Notes under the pieces: model-generated
The model's database searches: none
Seen by the model: the letters and a program-made list of their open reading frames with translations, nothing else
What the model was told of the DNA's origin: nothing
In this document: piece after piece, positions 17,894-27,619 of the stretch
How positions within the stretch are numbered: the stretch's first letter is position 1
Layout: every line of letters starts with the position of its first letter
NCBI RefSeq assembly: GCF_013394855.1
Contig: NZ_JABMLK010000002.1
Location: 682,001 to 746,000, forward strand
DNA from: Limnobaculum xujianqingii
GTDB lineage: Bacteria > Pseudomonadota > Gammaproteobacteria > Enterobacterales > Enterobacteriaceae
DNA: 64,000 nt
Direction: 5' to 3'
Translations under genes and position numbers: made by a program

Positions 17894-20595
17894 ATCGGTT
17901 CCTCACCTACATAGGAGGTAAACTGATTATCTTCAATACTGAAGCGAACATAATCGATAGGCTCATTGGCCGCCATTTTGTTGAGCAACTGCAGGGAAAC
18001 CGGCGGCAGCAACTGACCATCGATAATCGACTCCAGCATCCGTGCACCGTTTTCAGAACGTGTTGCTCTGGCAATAATTTGCTCATGAACATCATCGTCA
18101 AATACTACTGATGCGCCAAATTTGCCCTGTAGCGTTTTTTCCAACTTATGCAGTTTGCCCTGAACAATAACCGTCAGAACCTCTTTGGAAAGCGGAAGAT
18201 AAGGCACGATTTCCATACGTGCCAGCAGGGCTGGTTTAAAGAAGTCAGCTAATTCTTTATACAGGCGGTCATTAATCTCTTCCGGTCGATCGGCATACTC
18301 CACAATGGTTTGATAACCAAGGTTGGAGGTCAGGAAGAACACAATATTTTTACAGTCAATAATTCGGCCTTCGCCATCGGCCAGTTCGCCTTTATCAAAC
18401 GCCTGGTAGAACAGATTGAGCACGTCCGGATGGGCTTTCTCCACTTCGTCCAACAGCACTACGGAATACGGTTTTTGACGAATGCTTTCCGTCAGAATGC
18501 CGCCTTCACCGTAACCTACATAACCCGGAGGTGAGCCAATCAAACGCGAAACCGTATGTTTTTCCTGATATTCCGACATATTGATGGTGGTCAGATACTG
18601 GCGACCACCAAACATCAGTTCAGCTATCTGAATCACCGATTCGGTTTTGCCTACCCCACTGGGGCCAACCAACAGAAATGCACCCAGCGGACGGCCAGCG
18701 CGACGTAAATCGGCACGGGCAGTGAGCAGGTGTTTATGCAGGTTTTCAATGGCTAAATCCTGACCTTTAATTTCTACGCTGAGGTATTTAGGTAACTCGG
18801 TAACAATAGACAGCTCATTTTGTGAGATACGATTAAGAGGAACGCCGGTCCATTCAGCAATGACTGAAGAGATCTGTTTTTTATCCACATGAGGGGAAAC
18901 CAGCAGCTCTTCTTTTTGCAGTTCAACTAATTCAATATTCAGCAGGGTGAGCTCTTCCAGTAATGCCTGCTCGGTTTGTGCTGCTTCATCTTTATTGCCA
19001 TCTGCTTGTTGTTGCTCTTCAGCAGGAACTTCAGTCTCTGTTACGGGCTCTGTTGGTGTCTTAACCTCAGCTTCTGCTGGAGAAAGTAAAATCCCTCTAA
19101 GCTCAATGATGCGATGTACCAGCATTTGTTGCTTCTGCCACAGAGCATTAATACGTTCGAGCTGCTTTTGTGCATCTTCACATAGCTCTCTTAATGCGCT
19201 GATGCGTGAGGCGTTATCTTTCAGCCCTAAACGATGTTCCCGCTCCAGTAAATCAATCTCTTCATTGAGCTGGTGCAGGGTGTTTTCCAGCACTGAAACC
19301 TGACGAGGAGGAGAGGTTAGGTTAATGGCAATTCGGGTGCAGGCGGTGTCCAGTACGTCAATAGCTTTATCCGGTAATTGGCGACCAGAGATATAACGAG
19401 AACTCAGGTAAGCAGCGGCTTGCAGCGCATCATCATCAATCAGAACGCCATGAGATTCCTCATAGATTTTACGCAGACCACGCATGATGATAACTGCCTC
19501 ATCGGCAGTGGGTTCACTGACTTTAACCAACTGAAAACGACGGGATAGGGCGGCATCTTTTTCAAAGTATTTTTTATATTCGCTCCAGGTGGTGGCAGCG
19601 ATAGTTTTGAGTTCACCCCGGGCCAGCGCAGGTTTCAACAGGTTAGAAACGTCCAGTCCACCCTGTTGGTTACCGGCACCAATTAAGGTATGGGCTTCGT
19701 CAATAAACAGAATTACCGGAGTAGGGTAATGTGTCACTTCAGACATAATGCCTTTGAAGCGTTTTTCAAACTCACCTTTAACCGAAGCGCCAGCCTGAAG
19801 AGCCCCTAAATCAAGGGACATAATTTGTGTGCCGCGCAGTTTATCCGGTACTCGATCCAGCGCTATTCTGATCGCCAGACCTTCAATTAAGGCACTTTTA
19901 CCAACGCCGGCATCACCAACCACAATCGGGTTGTTCTTTCTGCGACGGGAAAGAATATCCACCATCAGATCGATTTCTTTATCGCGGCCCAGCACCGGGT
20001 CCAGCTTGCCATCAATGGCCTGTTGGGTGAAGTTAGTGGCATATTTGCCTAACAGCGAAGCTTCGCCGCTATTGGCATCACCGGCTCCAATGGTTTTGCC
20101 CATTGGTTTTTCAGATACGCTTTCTGCTGAACCGGTAGTCCAGTGGTGGAACTGGCTTTGCAGCAAGTCTTTGTTAATTTGCGTGAGTAGTTGAGCTACC
20201 GGTTTTGACACATAACGATTCGGGCTATGCAGTAAGGCCAGTAAGATAACGCCGGTACGCAGGTTGCTCTCTTTTAGCTCTGCGCTGCCAAGCAGCAGTG
20301 CATCCTGCAATAGCTCAACCAGCAATGGGGAAAAACTGGGGGTGGTTTGTCCCTGTTGGGCGTTGTCCACCGGCGTTTGTTCCAATAGCTGGCGCAGGCT
20401 TTCTGGCTCAATATTGGCCTTAGATAAAATTTGCCGAATATCACACAGCACGGTTTCCAGACTCTGCAACAGAAAGTGAGACACCGTAATTTCGGAACTC
20501 TGCGAATTCACGCAGGTTGCAGCAGTACTTTCAAAGATATGTCGGCTAACGGGATTTAGCTGTTGGATTAATTTTGGCAGTTCAATACGGATCAT
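17884..20595 (-). CDS. clpV: T6SS sheath-recycling ATPase ClpV (TssH)
   Basis: ClpV is an AAA+ Clp/Hsp100 ATPase that takes apart contracted TssBC sheaths. The 903-aa product has an N-terminal ClpN repeat domain. ATPase domain 1 has Walker [14 protein letters not shown] and Walker [15 protein letters not shown] middle coiled region contains an unusually acidic Glu/Gln-rich insert (about residues 505-545), and ATPase domain 2 has GPSGVGKTE and [13 protein letters not shown]. All catalytic motifs are intact. It follows tssL and overlaps tagO by 10 bp. In Vibrio VAS clusters a sigma-54 activator (vasH) follows clpV; it is absent here. Confidence 0.98.
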   Translation of the reverse strand: MIRIELPKLIQQLNPVSRHIFESTAATCVNSQSSEITVSHFLLQSLETVLCDIRQILSKANIEPESLRQLLEQTPVDNAQQGQTTPSFSPLLVELLQDALLLGSAELKESNLRTGVILLALLHSPNRYVSKPVAQLLTQINKDLLQSQFHHWTTGSAESVSEKPMGKTIGAGDANSGEASLLGKYATNFTQQAIDGKLDPVLGRDKEIDLMVDILSRRRKNNPIVVGDAGVGKSALIEGLAIRIALDRVPDKLRGTQIMSLDLGALQAGASVKGEFEKRFKGIMSEVTHYPTPVILFIDEAHTLIGAGNQQGGLDVSNLLKPALARGELKTIAATTWSEYKKYFEKDAALSRRFQLVKVSEPTADEAVIIMRGLRKIYEESHGVLIDDDALQAAAYLSSRYISGRQLPDKAIDVLDTACTRIAINLTSPPRQVSVLENTLHQLNEEIDLLEREHRLGLKDNASRISALRELCEDAQKQLERINALWQKQQMLVHRIIELRGILLSPAEAEVKTPTEPVTETEVPAEEQQQADGNKDEAAQTEQALLEELTLLNIELVELQKEELLVSPHVDKKQISSVIAEWTGVPLNRISQNELSIVTELPKYLSVEIKGQDLAIENLHKHLLTARADLRRAGRPLGAFLLVGPSGVGKTESVIQIAELMFGGRQYLTTINMSEYQEKHTVSRLIGSPPGYVGYGEGGILTESIRQKPYSVVLLDEVEKAHPDVLNLFYQAFDKGELADGEGRIIDCKNIVFFLTSNLGYQTIVEYADRPEEINDRLYKELADFFKPALLARMEIVPYLPLSKEVLTVIVQGKLHKLEKTLQGKFGASVVFDDDVHEQIIARATRSENGARMLESIIDGQLLPPVSLQLLNKMAANEPIDYVRFSIEDNQFTSYVGEEPICE

Positions 20596-20607
20596 CGCTA
20601 ATTCCTT

Positions 20608-21372
20608 TTATTTAAGCAGCATATTCAGTTGTTCTAAAATACTGGCGCTTTGCGAATTGAGTTTGGACAGATAGATAAAATAGGCCAGTAACAGAACGCC
20701 TACCGCACCAATTACGATGTGGCGGGTAGTTAACTGTTTAGGTAAAAAGTAGCGGGCAGGTTTTTTCGCACCAATATGCAAACGGGTTGATGCAGGCTCG
20801 CCATTGAGTGATTGCAACAGACTTTGCAACCGACGGAACAATCGTTCAAATTCATCATTGTTGGCGTTCTGAACCTTGTAACGACCACGGAATCCCAGGC
20901 CAAAGCACAGATAAATAAATTCCAACATATCTTTGTAGCGTTTAGGTTCGTTCATTAAACGCTCGGTAATCTGGAATACCCGCTCACCGCCCCAGCCTTC
21001 ATTATGAAAATGAATCAACAGCGATTTGTGGGTCCAGTATTTTGCCAGTGAAGAGTCGGCACTCATCACGCATTCGTCGATAAAGGTACAGAGCACATAG
21101 CGGAAAGTGACAATCGAACCGGGTTCATAACCTTCCATTTCTAAAAACTGCTCAATGCTTTCGATATCGGTCTGAACCTGACGATACAGGTAATCAGGTT
21201 CAGGAAGGTCCACAGAGAGATCCTGCATTCGCAGGATCATGCCCAATAGTGGCGTGGCGGCATCAATAATAGGGTTAACATTGCGCCCGCGCAGGGTTAA
21301 TGAGTACTGTTCCAGTTTGTTCAGGTAACGGCTGGACTGGTCGGCTCCGTGCCATAGCGGCTGTTCACTCAT
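20608..21372 (-). CDS. tssL: T6SS membrane complex protein TssL (DotU)
   Basis: TssL is the DotU-type inner-membrane subunit that joins TssM and the baseplate. The 254-aa product has the family's cytoplasmic helical domain (YVLCTFIDECVMSAD with the conserved Asp-Glu near residue 110, then WGGERVF and LEFIYLCFGLGFRGRY) and a single C-terminal membrane helix (HIVIGAVGVLLLAYFIYLS, about 218-236). No peptidoglycan-binding OmpA domain is attached, so it is the short form. Its start overlaps the tssK stop by one base, showing tight coupling. Confidence 0.97.
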   Translation of the reverse strand: MSEQPLWHGADQSSRYLNKLEQYSLTLRGRNVNPIIDAATPLLGMILRMQDLSVDLPEPDYLYRQVQTDIESIEQFLEMEGYEPGSIVTFRYVLCTFIDECVMSADSSLAKYWTHKSLLIHFHNEGWGGERVFQITERLMNEPKRYKDMLEFIYLCFGLGFRGRYKVQNANNDEFERLFRRLQSLLQSLNGEPASTRLHIGAKKPARYFLPKQLTTRHIVIGAVGVLLLAYFIYLSKLNSQSASILEQLNMLLK

Positions 21373-22715
21373 TATTTACTCCTTACTGCCCAGAACTGCA
21401 GGTCAAGCTCAGGGAAATTACCGGCAACATGGAAAGCAATGCTGTTTGATTTGATAACCTCTTCCCATTCCGCGGCCTGACTGTCCAGTTGGAAATAGAT
21501 GTATCCCGCATGGAACGGCAACTGAGGTGGAGCAGCAGACAGCGGAGTGAGCGGAATACCCGGTACCTGTACGCGAACCAGATGCTCGATTTTGGTTGGG
21601 GTCGAAATCTTGGTTTGCTGAACAAACAGACGAATAAGCTGGTCTTGAGGGAGTTGAGCTTTGACTGCCAGTACGAAGTTGGCGGTTCTTAGCAGCTCAA
21701 CATCGTTGATCACCCCGGTATGTACGCCGCTGCGGTCAATCAGTGGAATCGGCACCGCTCTTGGCGTCAGAACAATGCTTAATGCCAGACGGGTTTTCAG
21801 GATTAAATCTCTGAAAGTACGCGTCAGGTCATCGTGGTTATACAGTTGGAAATCCTGCGCTGTTTTTGACTCGGACGTGAAGGTCATCAATTCTGAACAG
21901 GTTTTGGTCAGCATTAAATACAGGGTTTCCGGATGTACGATCTGGGTGTGGGCCAGATGGCGATAGGTCGGCTTAGCTGAATTAAGCAACTGCAACATTA
22001 AGAATTCGGCAACGCCGGATATTCCCTGTTGAGTCGGAGAACCGATTTTATCCGACAGCTGTCTTGCCCGTTCCGCTACCAGGTTTGCCACTTCTTCCAG
22101 AAAGGTTTGCAGATGTTGCGCTACCCGAACCTTCGAAATGGTCGGAATAAAGGTTTCATCCAGCGTTAACATTCCGTCAGCACCCACCTCTTTTATGCGG
22201 CACAGGGGAAGCAAAGTGTAAGCACTCAGGTTGTCGGAACCTCTGATCAGGCGAGGAGCCAGACGGGCAATACTCACCTGTACATAGTTACCATTTTGGG
22301 TATGTAAATCCCTGATCTGGTGTGGATGATGTTTAAAACGGGAGATTTCAGACAAGTTATCTGAGTCATGATGAATTTCAGTAATCGCATCACTCACAAT
22401 CGGCAGCGCCAGATAAATATCACGGCTATCGGTGCTGGGAATATCACGAATCTCAATAGGCTGAGGAGGAATATCTTCAAAAGGAATATCAAACAGGGTT
22501 CCGTCCGGCATGACGCCTGCCGCATCGGTAATGCTAACGCGCCCCAGTTTCAACATTTCGTGGTCAATAGAGAGTCTGCTGAAGCCATAAGAGTAATTAA
22601 CGGCTGCATCCACTCTGCCGTGAACCAGATAATCAAGGTGTCGTTGCTGCTGTTGCAGATGCTGTGGCGCGATTGAAAGACCTTCACGCCAGACTACGCG
22701 ATTCTTATTTGCCAT
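21372..22715 (-). CDS. tssK: T6SS baseplate subunit TssK
   Basis: TssK is a trimeric baseplate protein that links the TssEFG wedge to the membrane complex. The 447-aa product begins with the family pattern VVWREGLSIAPQHLQQQQR. It has a middle domain with RARQLSDKIGS and a C-terminal receptor-binding-like domain ending YIYFQLDSQAAEWEEVI and FPELDLQFWAVR, conserved in TssK. The size is normal. The start is 9 nt after the tssJ stop and the stop codon overlaps the tssL start. Confidence 0.97.
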   Translation of the reverse strand: MANKNRVVWREGLSIAPQHLQQQQRHLDYLVHGRVDAAVNYSYGFSRLSIDHEMLKLGRVSITDAAGVMPDGTLFDIPFEDIPPQPIEIRDIPSTDSRDIYLALPIVSDAITEIHHDSDNLSEISRFKHHPHQIRDLHTQNGNYVQVSIARLAPRLIRGSDNLSAYTLLPLCRIKEVGADGMLTLDETFIPTISKVRVAQHLQTFLEEVANLVAERARQLSDKIGSPTQQGISGVAEFLMLQLLNSAKPTYRHLAHTQIVHPETLYLMLTKTCSELMTFTSESKTAQDFQLYNHDDLTRTFRDLILKTRLALSIVLTPRAVPIPLIDRSGVHTGVINDVELLRTANFVLAVKAQLPQDQLIRLFVQQTKISTPTKIEHLVRVQVPGIPLTPLSAAPPQLPFHAGYIYFQLDSQAAEWEEVIKSNSIAFHVAGNFPELDLQFWAVRSK

Positions 22716-22724
22716 GTTATTCCC

Positions 22725-23249
22725 TTAAGATTTCTTTATTTCGACTTCGCCGGCGCGCAAGTGAATAAGTATTTTGTATTTTTGTCCGACCCCATCGATA
22801 TCAACGATATCCATCCAATACACTTCCCCTGTATCTGAGCCGGTATAGTGAGCAATCACTGCCAGAAACTGAGTTTTAGCCTCAATCTTCATGGACTTTA
22901 ACGGCTTGAATTGTCCTGGCTCCAGGGTGTAGTCCTGATGGTCGATGTAGTTTTTTCCCAGAATCTTATCCAGTGGTTCAGTGGCAACCTGGTAGTAATC
23001 GGTGCTGAGTAGCTTTGAGTCATCTTCTAAATAGATCACCTGAATATCGGTAGGGGAAGCTTCTCCCTCCAGATTCGGGTTAATGTTTTTATCCGCCAGA
23101 AGCGTGAACTCAATTTCGCTAGGGTTCTGGTCCGGGTAACCTACCGGTACATCCGGATCGGTGACCACGGTATAAACCTTCTTGGAAACTTCACAGCCAG
23201 ACAGCATCAGACTGATGAAGATCAGAATTACTGCCCCGATGAGTTTCAT
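22725..23249 (-). CDS. tssJ: T6SS outer-membrane lipoprotein TssJ (VasD)
   Basis: The 174-aa product has a lipoprotein signal with lipobox L-S-G-C19 (hydrophobic core AVILIFISLML). A transthyretin-like beta domain follows, matching TssJ: an I-E-F-T-LLADKNINPN segment, QVIYLEDDS, a loop-bearing DYYQVATEPLDKILGK, then LAVIAHY near the end. TssJ sits in the inner leaflet of the outer membrane and binds the TssM C-terminal domain. It overlaps the tagH stop by 4 nt and precedes tssK. Confidence 0.93.
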   Translation of the reverse strand: MKLIGAVILIFISLMLSGCEVSKKVYTVVTDPDVPVGYPDQNPSEIEFTLLADKNINPNLEGEASPTDIQVIYLEDDSKLLSTDYYQVATEPLDKILGKNYIDHQDYTLEPGQFKPLKSMKIEAKTQFLAVIAHYTGSDTGEVYWMDIVDIDGVGQKYKILIHLRAGEVEIKKS

Positions 23250-24484
23250 AACCGATCCTTTCCATCCAGTTCTTGTTGCAACTGACGAATGTGTCTGTCG
23301 TAAGACTGTTCGTATATTTCCCAGAACAGTTTTTCAAACCCTTGCTGACGGTTAGAAGTCAGTTCATCAAAGTAGCTGCTGTACATTTCCCAGGCCCAGT
23401 TACTGTCCGGCGCGCTCTTTTCATTAGCCCGGCGATAACGCAGGAAACGGGCGATAAGCGCCTGAGGTGAAAAGGCTTTAAGCAGGGTGGTAAGCGCTTC
23501 AGAGATCGCCATTTGGTTGGCACTATGATGCAGGCGAATCTGATTTAAACTCTCGGAGAATGCCGAAGGCGCTGACAGATGTACCGGACACTTATCGGTG
23601 GAGTACAGCAGATTGAGCATCTCGTCGTAGCTAAGCTTAAGATGAAGCGGATTGTCTTCAATGGGTCTCAGATGTTTATCTGATGAATAGAGATTGGCAG
23701 AGTGTAATGAGCTTAGCCCTTCAATTACGGCTCGAATGCTATAACCAATTTCTTCCAGCAAATCATAGGCTTCTTTACTGTCTTTCAGATTAATGTGGTG
23801 TTTCATCCCCTGAAACAACGGATTGATCGCCAAATGCGTCAGATCGTTATCTATTGGCATATAGTCATAGCCCTGTTTCTCTTCTAACTGAATGGTGTGA
23901 TCCAGTACATTCTGTGTGGTGATCGTTGGTTGTATGGTGCGTGGAGGCTGAGAAACGGGGGCCTGTTCTGAATCCAGTACTTTCATTGGGTCGAGAGGCA
24001 GAGATGAAATCACCTGAGTATGTTGAAATTCAGGTAAGGCCAAATCAGCCGCAGATGAACCTGACTTTCTGGAAAGAATTTCATTAATGGTGTCATGGTG
24101 ATTAGCAATGATGTCTTCAGGGCGCATGGATAGCGGATCCTGATACAGCTTACCGTCAGGATTAACCTGAACTTTTATTTTGAAATCAGATAATTTAAGA
24201 ATGTCCCCATGCTGCAACCGCACCGGTTTAGCCTTGGCAAACAGGTCGACATCATTCAGATATAAATCAGGGGCATAAGCGCTGATGCAAAAGTGGGAAT
24301 CCACCATATCAACTTTAGCGTGCAGAGGCTCAATTTGCCCCTTTTGATTTTGAATGGACCAGAAATTGTCAGGATTACTGCCAATGGTTGCACCTTGTGA
24401 ACCAATGAGAGTATTACCATGTTTGCCACTGGCGAGGCTGTCGTTATTAAGTATCTGAAGCGTCAGCGTGTTTGAATGATTCAT
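23246..24484 (-). CDS. tagH: T6SS FHA-domain protein TagH (VasC/Fha)
   Basis: The product (412 aa) has an N-terminal forkhead-associated domain (about residues 5-105): the strand pattern GSQGATIGSNPDNFWSIQ, then LHAKVDMVDSHFCI and YLNDV. The C-terminal TagH/VasC domain contains HINLKDSKEAYDLLEEIGYSIRAVIEGL-type helices. FHA proteins are often scaffolds that control T6SS firing through phospho-threonine signals, but no PpkA kinase or PppA phosphatase gene is present in the window. I chose the ATG at 24484, with AGGAG 5 nt upstream; the longer frame runs into tssG. It starts 2 nt after the tssG stop. Confidence 0.9.
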   Translation of the reverse strand: MNHSNTLTLQILNNDSLASGKHGNTLIGSQGATIGSNPDNFWSIQNQKGQIEPLHAKVDMVDSHFCISAYAPDLYLNDVDLFAKAKPVRLQHGDILKLSDFKIKVQVNPDGKLYQDPLSMRPEDIIANHHDTINEILSRKSGSSAADLALPEFQHTQVISSLPLDPMKVLDSEQAPVSQPPRTIQPTITTQNVLDHTIQLEEKQGYDYMPIDNDLTHLAINPLFQGMKHHINLKDSKEAYDLLEEIGYSIRAVIEGLSSLHSANLYSSDKHLRPIEDNPLHLKLSYDEMLNLLYSTDKCPVHLSAPSAFSESLNQIRLHHSANQMAISEALTTLLKAFSPQALIARFLRYRRANEKSAPDSNWAWEMYSSYFDELTSNRQQGFEKLFWEIYEQSYDRHIRQLQQELDGKDRL

Positions 24485-24486
24485 AA

Positions 24487-25464
24487 TTACTCCTGCATCT
24501 TCAGCATAATGCTGGGATTGCGTGGTGGTTCTTGCAAAAAGGTTGTCCAACCTAAATAACATCCGGTATCACTGCCTAATGTCATGCTGCTGAGTTGGTT
24601 TTGAGCCAGTACTAACTGCAGGTCCCAGGCGAACTGATCCCTCAAAATGAATGAAACAAAGTTATGAAGCGCATGATGGAGCGAGCCGGTAGGCAGGAAT
24701 TGCTCCATCTTTTCACGGCTTAATTCACTGATAGTCAGAATAAATTTTCCGCTGTAATCAGGAATATGGGTGCCGATAATGAAATTGTCCCCCAGCACCG
24801 AATTAGCCAGACCAATGCGGTTTTGTTGCTGTTGAGGAATGGCGACACGGCGAAACTGCCATGACTGAATTTTTACTGAAGAGAGATCGAAACAATGGGC
24901 AATCAGCGACGCCATCAGGTGAGGCGAACGGCCTGAACTGGCAAGAATGCCAGCATATGAAAGCATCTTGCTTTGGTTGACCTGTAGTGATTGCCGAATG
25001 CTGGTTTTTCCTAACCCAACCAGCGCAAACATACGTTGAGAAAACTCATCTTCGCCGCTGTGCTTGTAGCAAATGTAATAGCGATATTTACGCCAGATTT
25101 TGTACAAATAGGTCGCCAGGCGATGATTAAACAGATCGAGCAGGGCGGTTAAGCGGTAATCCTGTTGGATCTCTTCCCAGGCCATATCTTCCAGATAGTA
25201 ATTTGGCAGTGGGGAGTGAGTACCGGTTAAGCTCAGAAAAGGGAGCTTGATCTGTATTTTGTTATCTTTAAAGGTCACCGCAGAGATATCTCTGGTGACA
25301 AAGGCCAGTGATGGATTACTGATGAACTGAATAAACTCCTTATGCGGAGGTAAATTCAGTAAGTTATCAATATCCACATGGCTTGATTTTGCCAGTAACT
25401 CAATCAGCTGATAGAAATTATATTTTTCCGCCCGTTCCGGAATCAGGTATTCATCAACGACCAT
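24487..25464 (-). CDS. tssG: T6SS baseplate subunit TssG
   Basis: TssG is part of the TssE-F2-G baseplate wedge. The 325-aa product shows the TssG pattern: an N-terminal FYQLIELL, then IQIKLPFLSLTGTHSPLPNYYLED near residue 70, which is highly conserved (the GxxSPLPxYY core), DLFNHRLATYLYKIWRKYRY, and a C-terminal CYLGWTTFL. Its start overlaps the tssF stop by 22 bp, so it is probably translated with tssF. No anomaly is visible. Confidence 0.95.
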   Translation of the reverse strand: MVVDEYLIPERAEKYNFYQLIELLAKSSHVDIDNLLNLPPHKEFIQFISNPSLAFVTRDISAVTFKDNKIQIKLPFLSLTGTHSPLPNYYLEDMAWEEIQQDYRLTALLDLFNHRLATYLYKIWRKYRYYICYKHSGEDEFSQRMFALVGLGKTSIRQSLQVNQSKMLSYAGILASSGRSPHLMASLIAHCFDLSSVKIQSWQFRRVAIPQQQQNRIGLANSVLGDNFIIGTHIPDYSGKFILTISELSREKMEQFLPTGSLHHALHNFVSFILRDQFAWDLQLVLAQNQLSSMTLGSDTGCYLGWTTFLQEPPRNPSIMLKMQE

Positions 25465-27167
25465 TGGTACACCTCATGTGTTGATGCATTAACCAGTTCC
25501 AAAAAGTGGAATGAATTGACAGTGGCATATTGTGAGTAGAAATGAGCAATAACTGCGCCAAACAGATACATTTCCCCAACGTTGTTAAATGCCACCGGTG
25601 AAATAACCAGCGTTGACTTATGTCCTTCGATAATTAATTCGTTGTAATACTGCTGATGAGGTTCGGATTCAAAACTATGAATAGACGCCAGTAACTTACT
25701 CATCGATTTTTCCGCTCTCTGGCTATAGCGGGTAGTGAAATTGTAATTTTGTAAAATTTGGCACAATGAGTGCTTGTTCAGCAGGGACAGATAGTTCAAC
25801 GAAAGGGAAGAGATAGTCGTCCACTGCAAACTGCCATCCAGGTCCGGGCGGATAACCCGTGAAGGGTAAGTTACATTACTCAATGAGACAAAGTGTGGAA
25901 TGCCTTCGCCGCCAAGACTAATATCTCCAATTCTTAATTTCTGGGCTTCGTCCCGATTACTGCATAACGCACGAATAGAAATCACTTCATCATGGTTAAA
26001 ATGCTGAGCTTCATCACCTCTGACAAAAGAGAGGGAATAAGCGATCTGTTCCTGTTCGCGATCCGGCTTACGATTAAGATGAAAATAAAGCGGAGTCTCA
26101 CCGTTTTCATAGCTGGTCTGATGAAGAAAACTGTCAAACGGCGTGTATTTGCGCGCCTGATTCTTGCTCCATCCGCTGATGCTATCAATGGCAAATAACT
26201 CATAATAATCACGATGTTGATGATTGATATATAACGGATATTCGGTTTTATCACCATCAAGAGAAATAGGTTCACAATCGTGATAGAACAGATTAATTGC
26301 CGGCGCACAGTTGATTTTGATGGAATCAACGGTCAGTTTTAACGTTGCGGGCAACGGGCGTTTGAATTTAAACGCCAGAGTAAATTCTTTGGTGTTTAAA
26401 CGGTCCAGATAGTCAGGAAAACCCTTAAAGTCGAAGAACAGAAAACCTTCGGTAAAGGTAAAATATTCGTGCAGTAAACGGTATCCGGCGTAGGTATTGG
26501 TTGGATAATCCAGAATAGCCTGAGCCGCATCAAAACCAACGGGAATAGCCTGTAAATCTGGCATCGGCAATGACTGACCATTAACCGTCAGGGTGACGCT
26601 GGACAGGTATTCTGCCAGATAAAGATACAGTTGAGAGCCGGTCAGGATATCGGCTCCCAGAAACAGTCTTAGCCTGTCGAGACCAACGGTCGACAGGTTC
26701 TGATTTTCATCGCCTTGGGCACGGAAATGCAAATGGATAGTATCCATTGATGCTTTAACCGTTTGGTCAATCTCAAATGGCATGACCCAGGTACTGCGCG
26801 TTGTTCTGAACGTACAGGAACGAGAGTGTTCCGCAGTTATTGGACTTAATACGGTAGCATGGCTCGGAATTTCTACCGCTGTTTTATTGTGAGTTTTAAA
26901 TTCAATAATGGTGGTACTGGGGGTTTGCTGCAGGTAATTTGGCCACAGCATATCCATCAGGTTAGCGGTGAGCTGAGGATATTCCTGATTAATTCTGGCG
27001 TGCAGCAGACTGCTTAGATAGGTAAAACCATCGAGCGTGCGGTTAACGTCCGGATCGAAATAGGGCTCTGACAAAAACTGGGAGGCCTGAGGGAACTCCT
27101 CAACGAATTTCCTACTCTCCTCATTAAGATAGTATTTTTCTTGTTTAATATAACTATCTGGCAGCAT
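25443..27167 (-). CDS. tssF: T6SS baseplate subunit TssF
   Basis: The 574-aa product is a full-length TssF (VasA): LPDSYIKQEKYYLNEESRKF at the start, LDGFTYLSSLLHARINQEYPQL near residue 45, and the conserved NCAPAINLFYHDCEPI region at about 300. I chose the ATG at 27167 because AGGGA lies a few bases upstream. A TTG seven codons earlier (27188) has no ribosome site but would add residues that also fit the family. It lies 32 nt after tssE and overlaps tssG. A second, diverged TssF is encoded at 30964-32715. Confidence 0.95.
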   Translation of the reverse strand: MLPDSYIKQEKYYLNEESRKFVEEFPQASQFLSEPYFDPDVNRTLDGFTYLSSLLHARINQEYPQLTANLMDMLWPNYLQQTPSTTIIEFKTHNKTAVEIPSHATVLSPITAEHSRSCTFRTTRSTWVMPFEIDQTVKASMDTIHLHFRAQGDENQNLSTVGLDRLRLFLGADILTGSQLYLYLAEYLSSVTLTVNGQSLPMPDLQAIPVGFDAAQAILDYPTNTYAGYRLLHEYFTFTEGFLFFDFKGFPDYLDRLNTKEFTLAFKFKRPLPATLKLTVDSIKINCAPAINLFYHDCEPISLDGDKTEYPLYINHQHRDYYELFAIDSISGWSKNQARKYTPFDSFLHQTSYENGETPLYFHLNRKPDREQEQIAYSLSFVRGDEAQHFNHDEVISIRALCSNRDEAQKLRIGDISLGGEGIPHFVSLSNVTYPSRVIRPDLDGSLQWTTISSLSLNYLSLLNKHSLCQILQNYNFTTRYSQRAEKSMSKLLASIHSFESEPHQQYYNELIIEGHKSTLVISPVAFNNVGEMYLFGAVIAHFYSQYATVNSFHFLELVNASTHEVYQWSLMNT

Positions 27168-27199
27168 ATCATCCCTAATCAAGCTCAAAAAATACGTGG

Positions 27200-27616
27200 C
27201 TAAATAACTTCTAATTTATTGTTATTAATATGAATATCGAGTTCGATTCGTTCTACATCGTAAACTTGTGCAATTTGGGCAATGACCGAAAAATAATAGG
27301 TAAAGGTAATCGGGTCCTGCCGCACCACAACCTGGGTTTGACTGATACGCGGCTCATAGCGTGCAATGCAGTGGCGAATCGACTGACATATGGAACTCTG
27401 AATTTCTTCAGTACTAAGCAGGGCATCATTAACATCAATAATGCCCAGCTCTTTGGTTCCATGGCATTCACCCGGCCTGGCGTTGAAAATATGGCGCAGA
27501 TTGTTTTTGACTGACAGGATAAAGGCCGCGTCTCCTTTGAGTCGCGGCTGATCGTTCTGTAATCGGTCAAACAGGCTGCCTTTACTGCCGGTATTCCAAC
27601 GTCGTAAGGTCGCCAT
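27200..27616 (-). CDS. tssE: T6SS baseplate subunit TssE (gp25-like)
   Basis: The 138-aa protein is of normal size for TssE, the T4 gp25-like wedge protein that nucleates the sheath. It has the N-terminal GSLFDRLQ motif, the DLxxLLNTR-equivalent VKNNLRHIFNARPGE, GIIDVND, and the C-terminal RYEPRISQTQV with its conserved EPR. It starts 3 nt after the tssC stop and precedes tssF. Confidence 0.95.
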   Translation of the reverse strand: MATLRRWNTGSKGSLFDRLQNDQPRLKGDAAFILSVKNNLRHIFNARPGECHGTKELGIIDVNDALLSTEEIQSSICQSIRHCIARYEPRISQTQVVVRQDPITFTYYFSVIAQIAQVYDVERIELDIHINNNKLEVI

Positions 27617-27619
27617 GTA

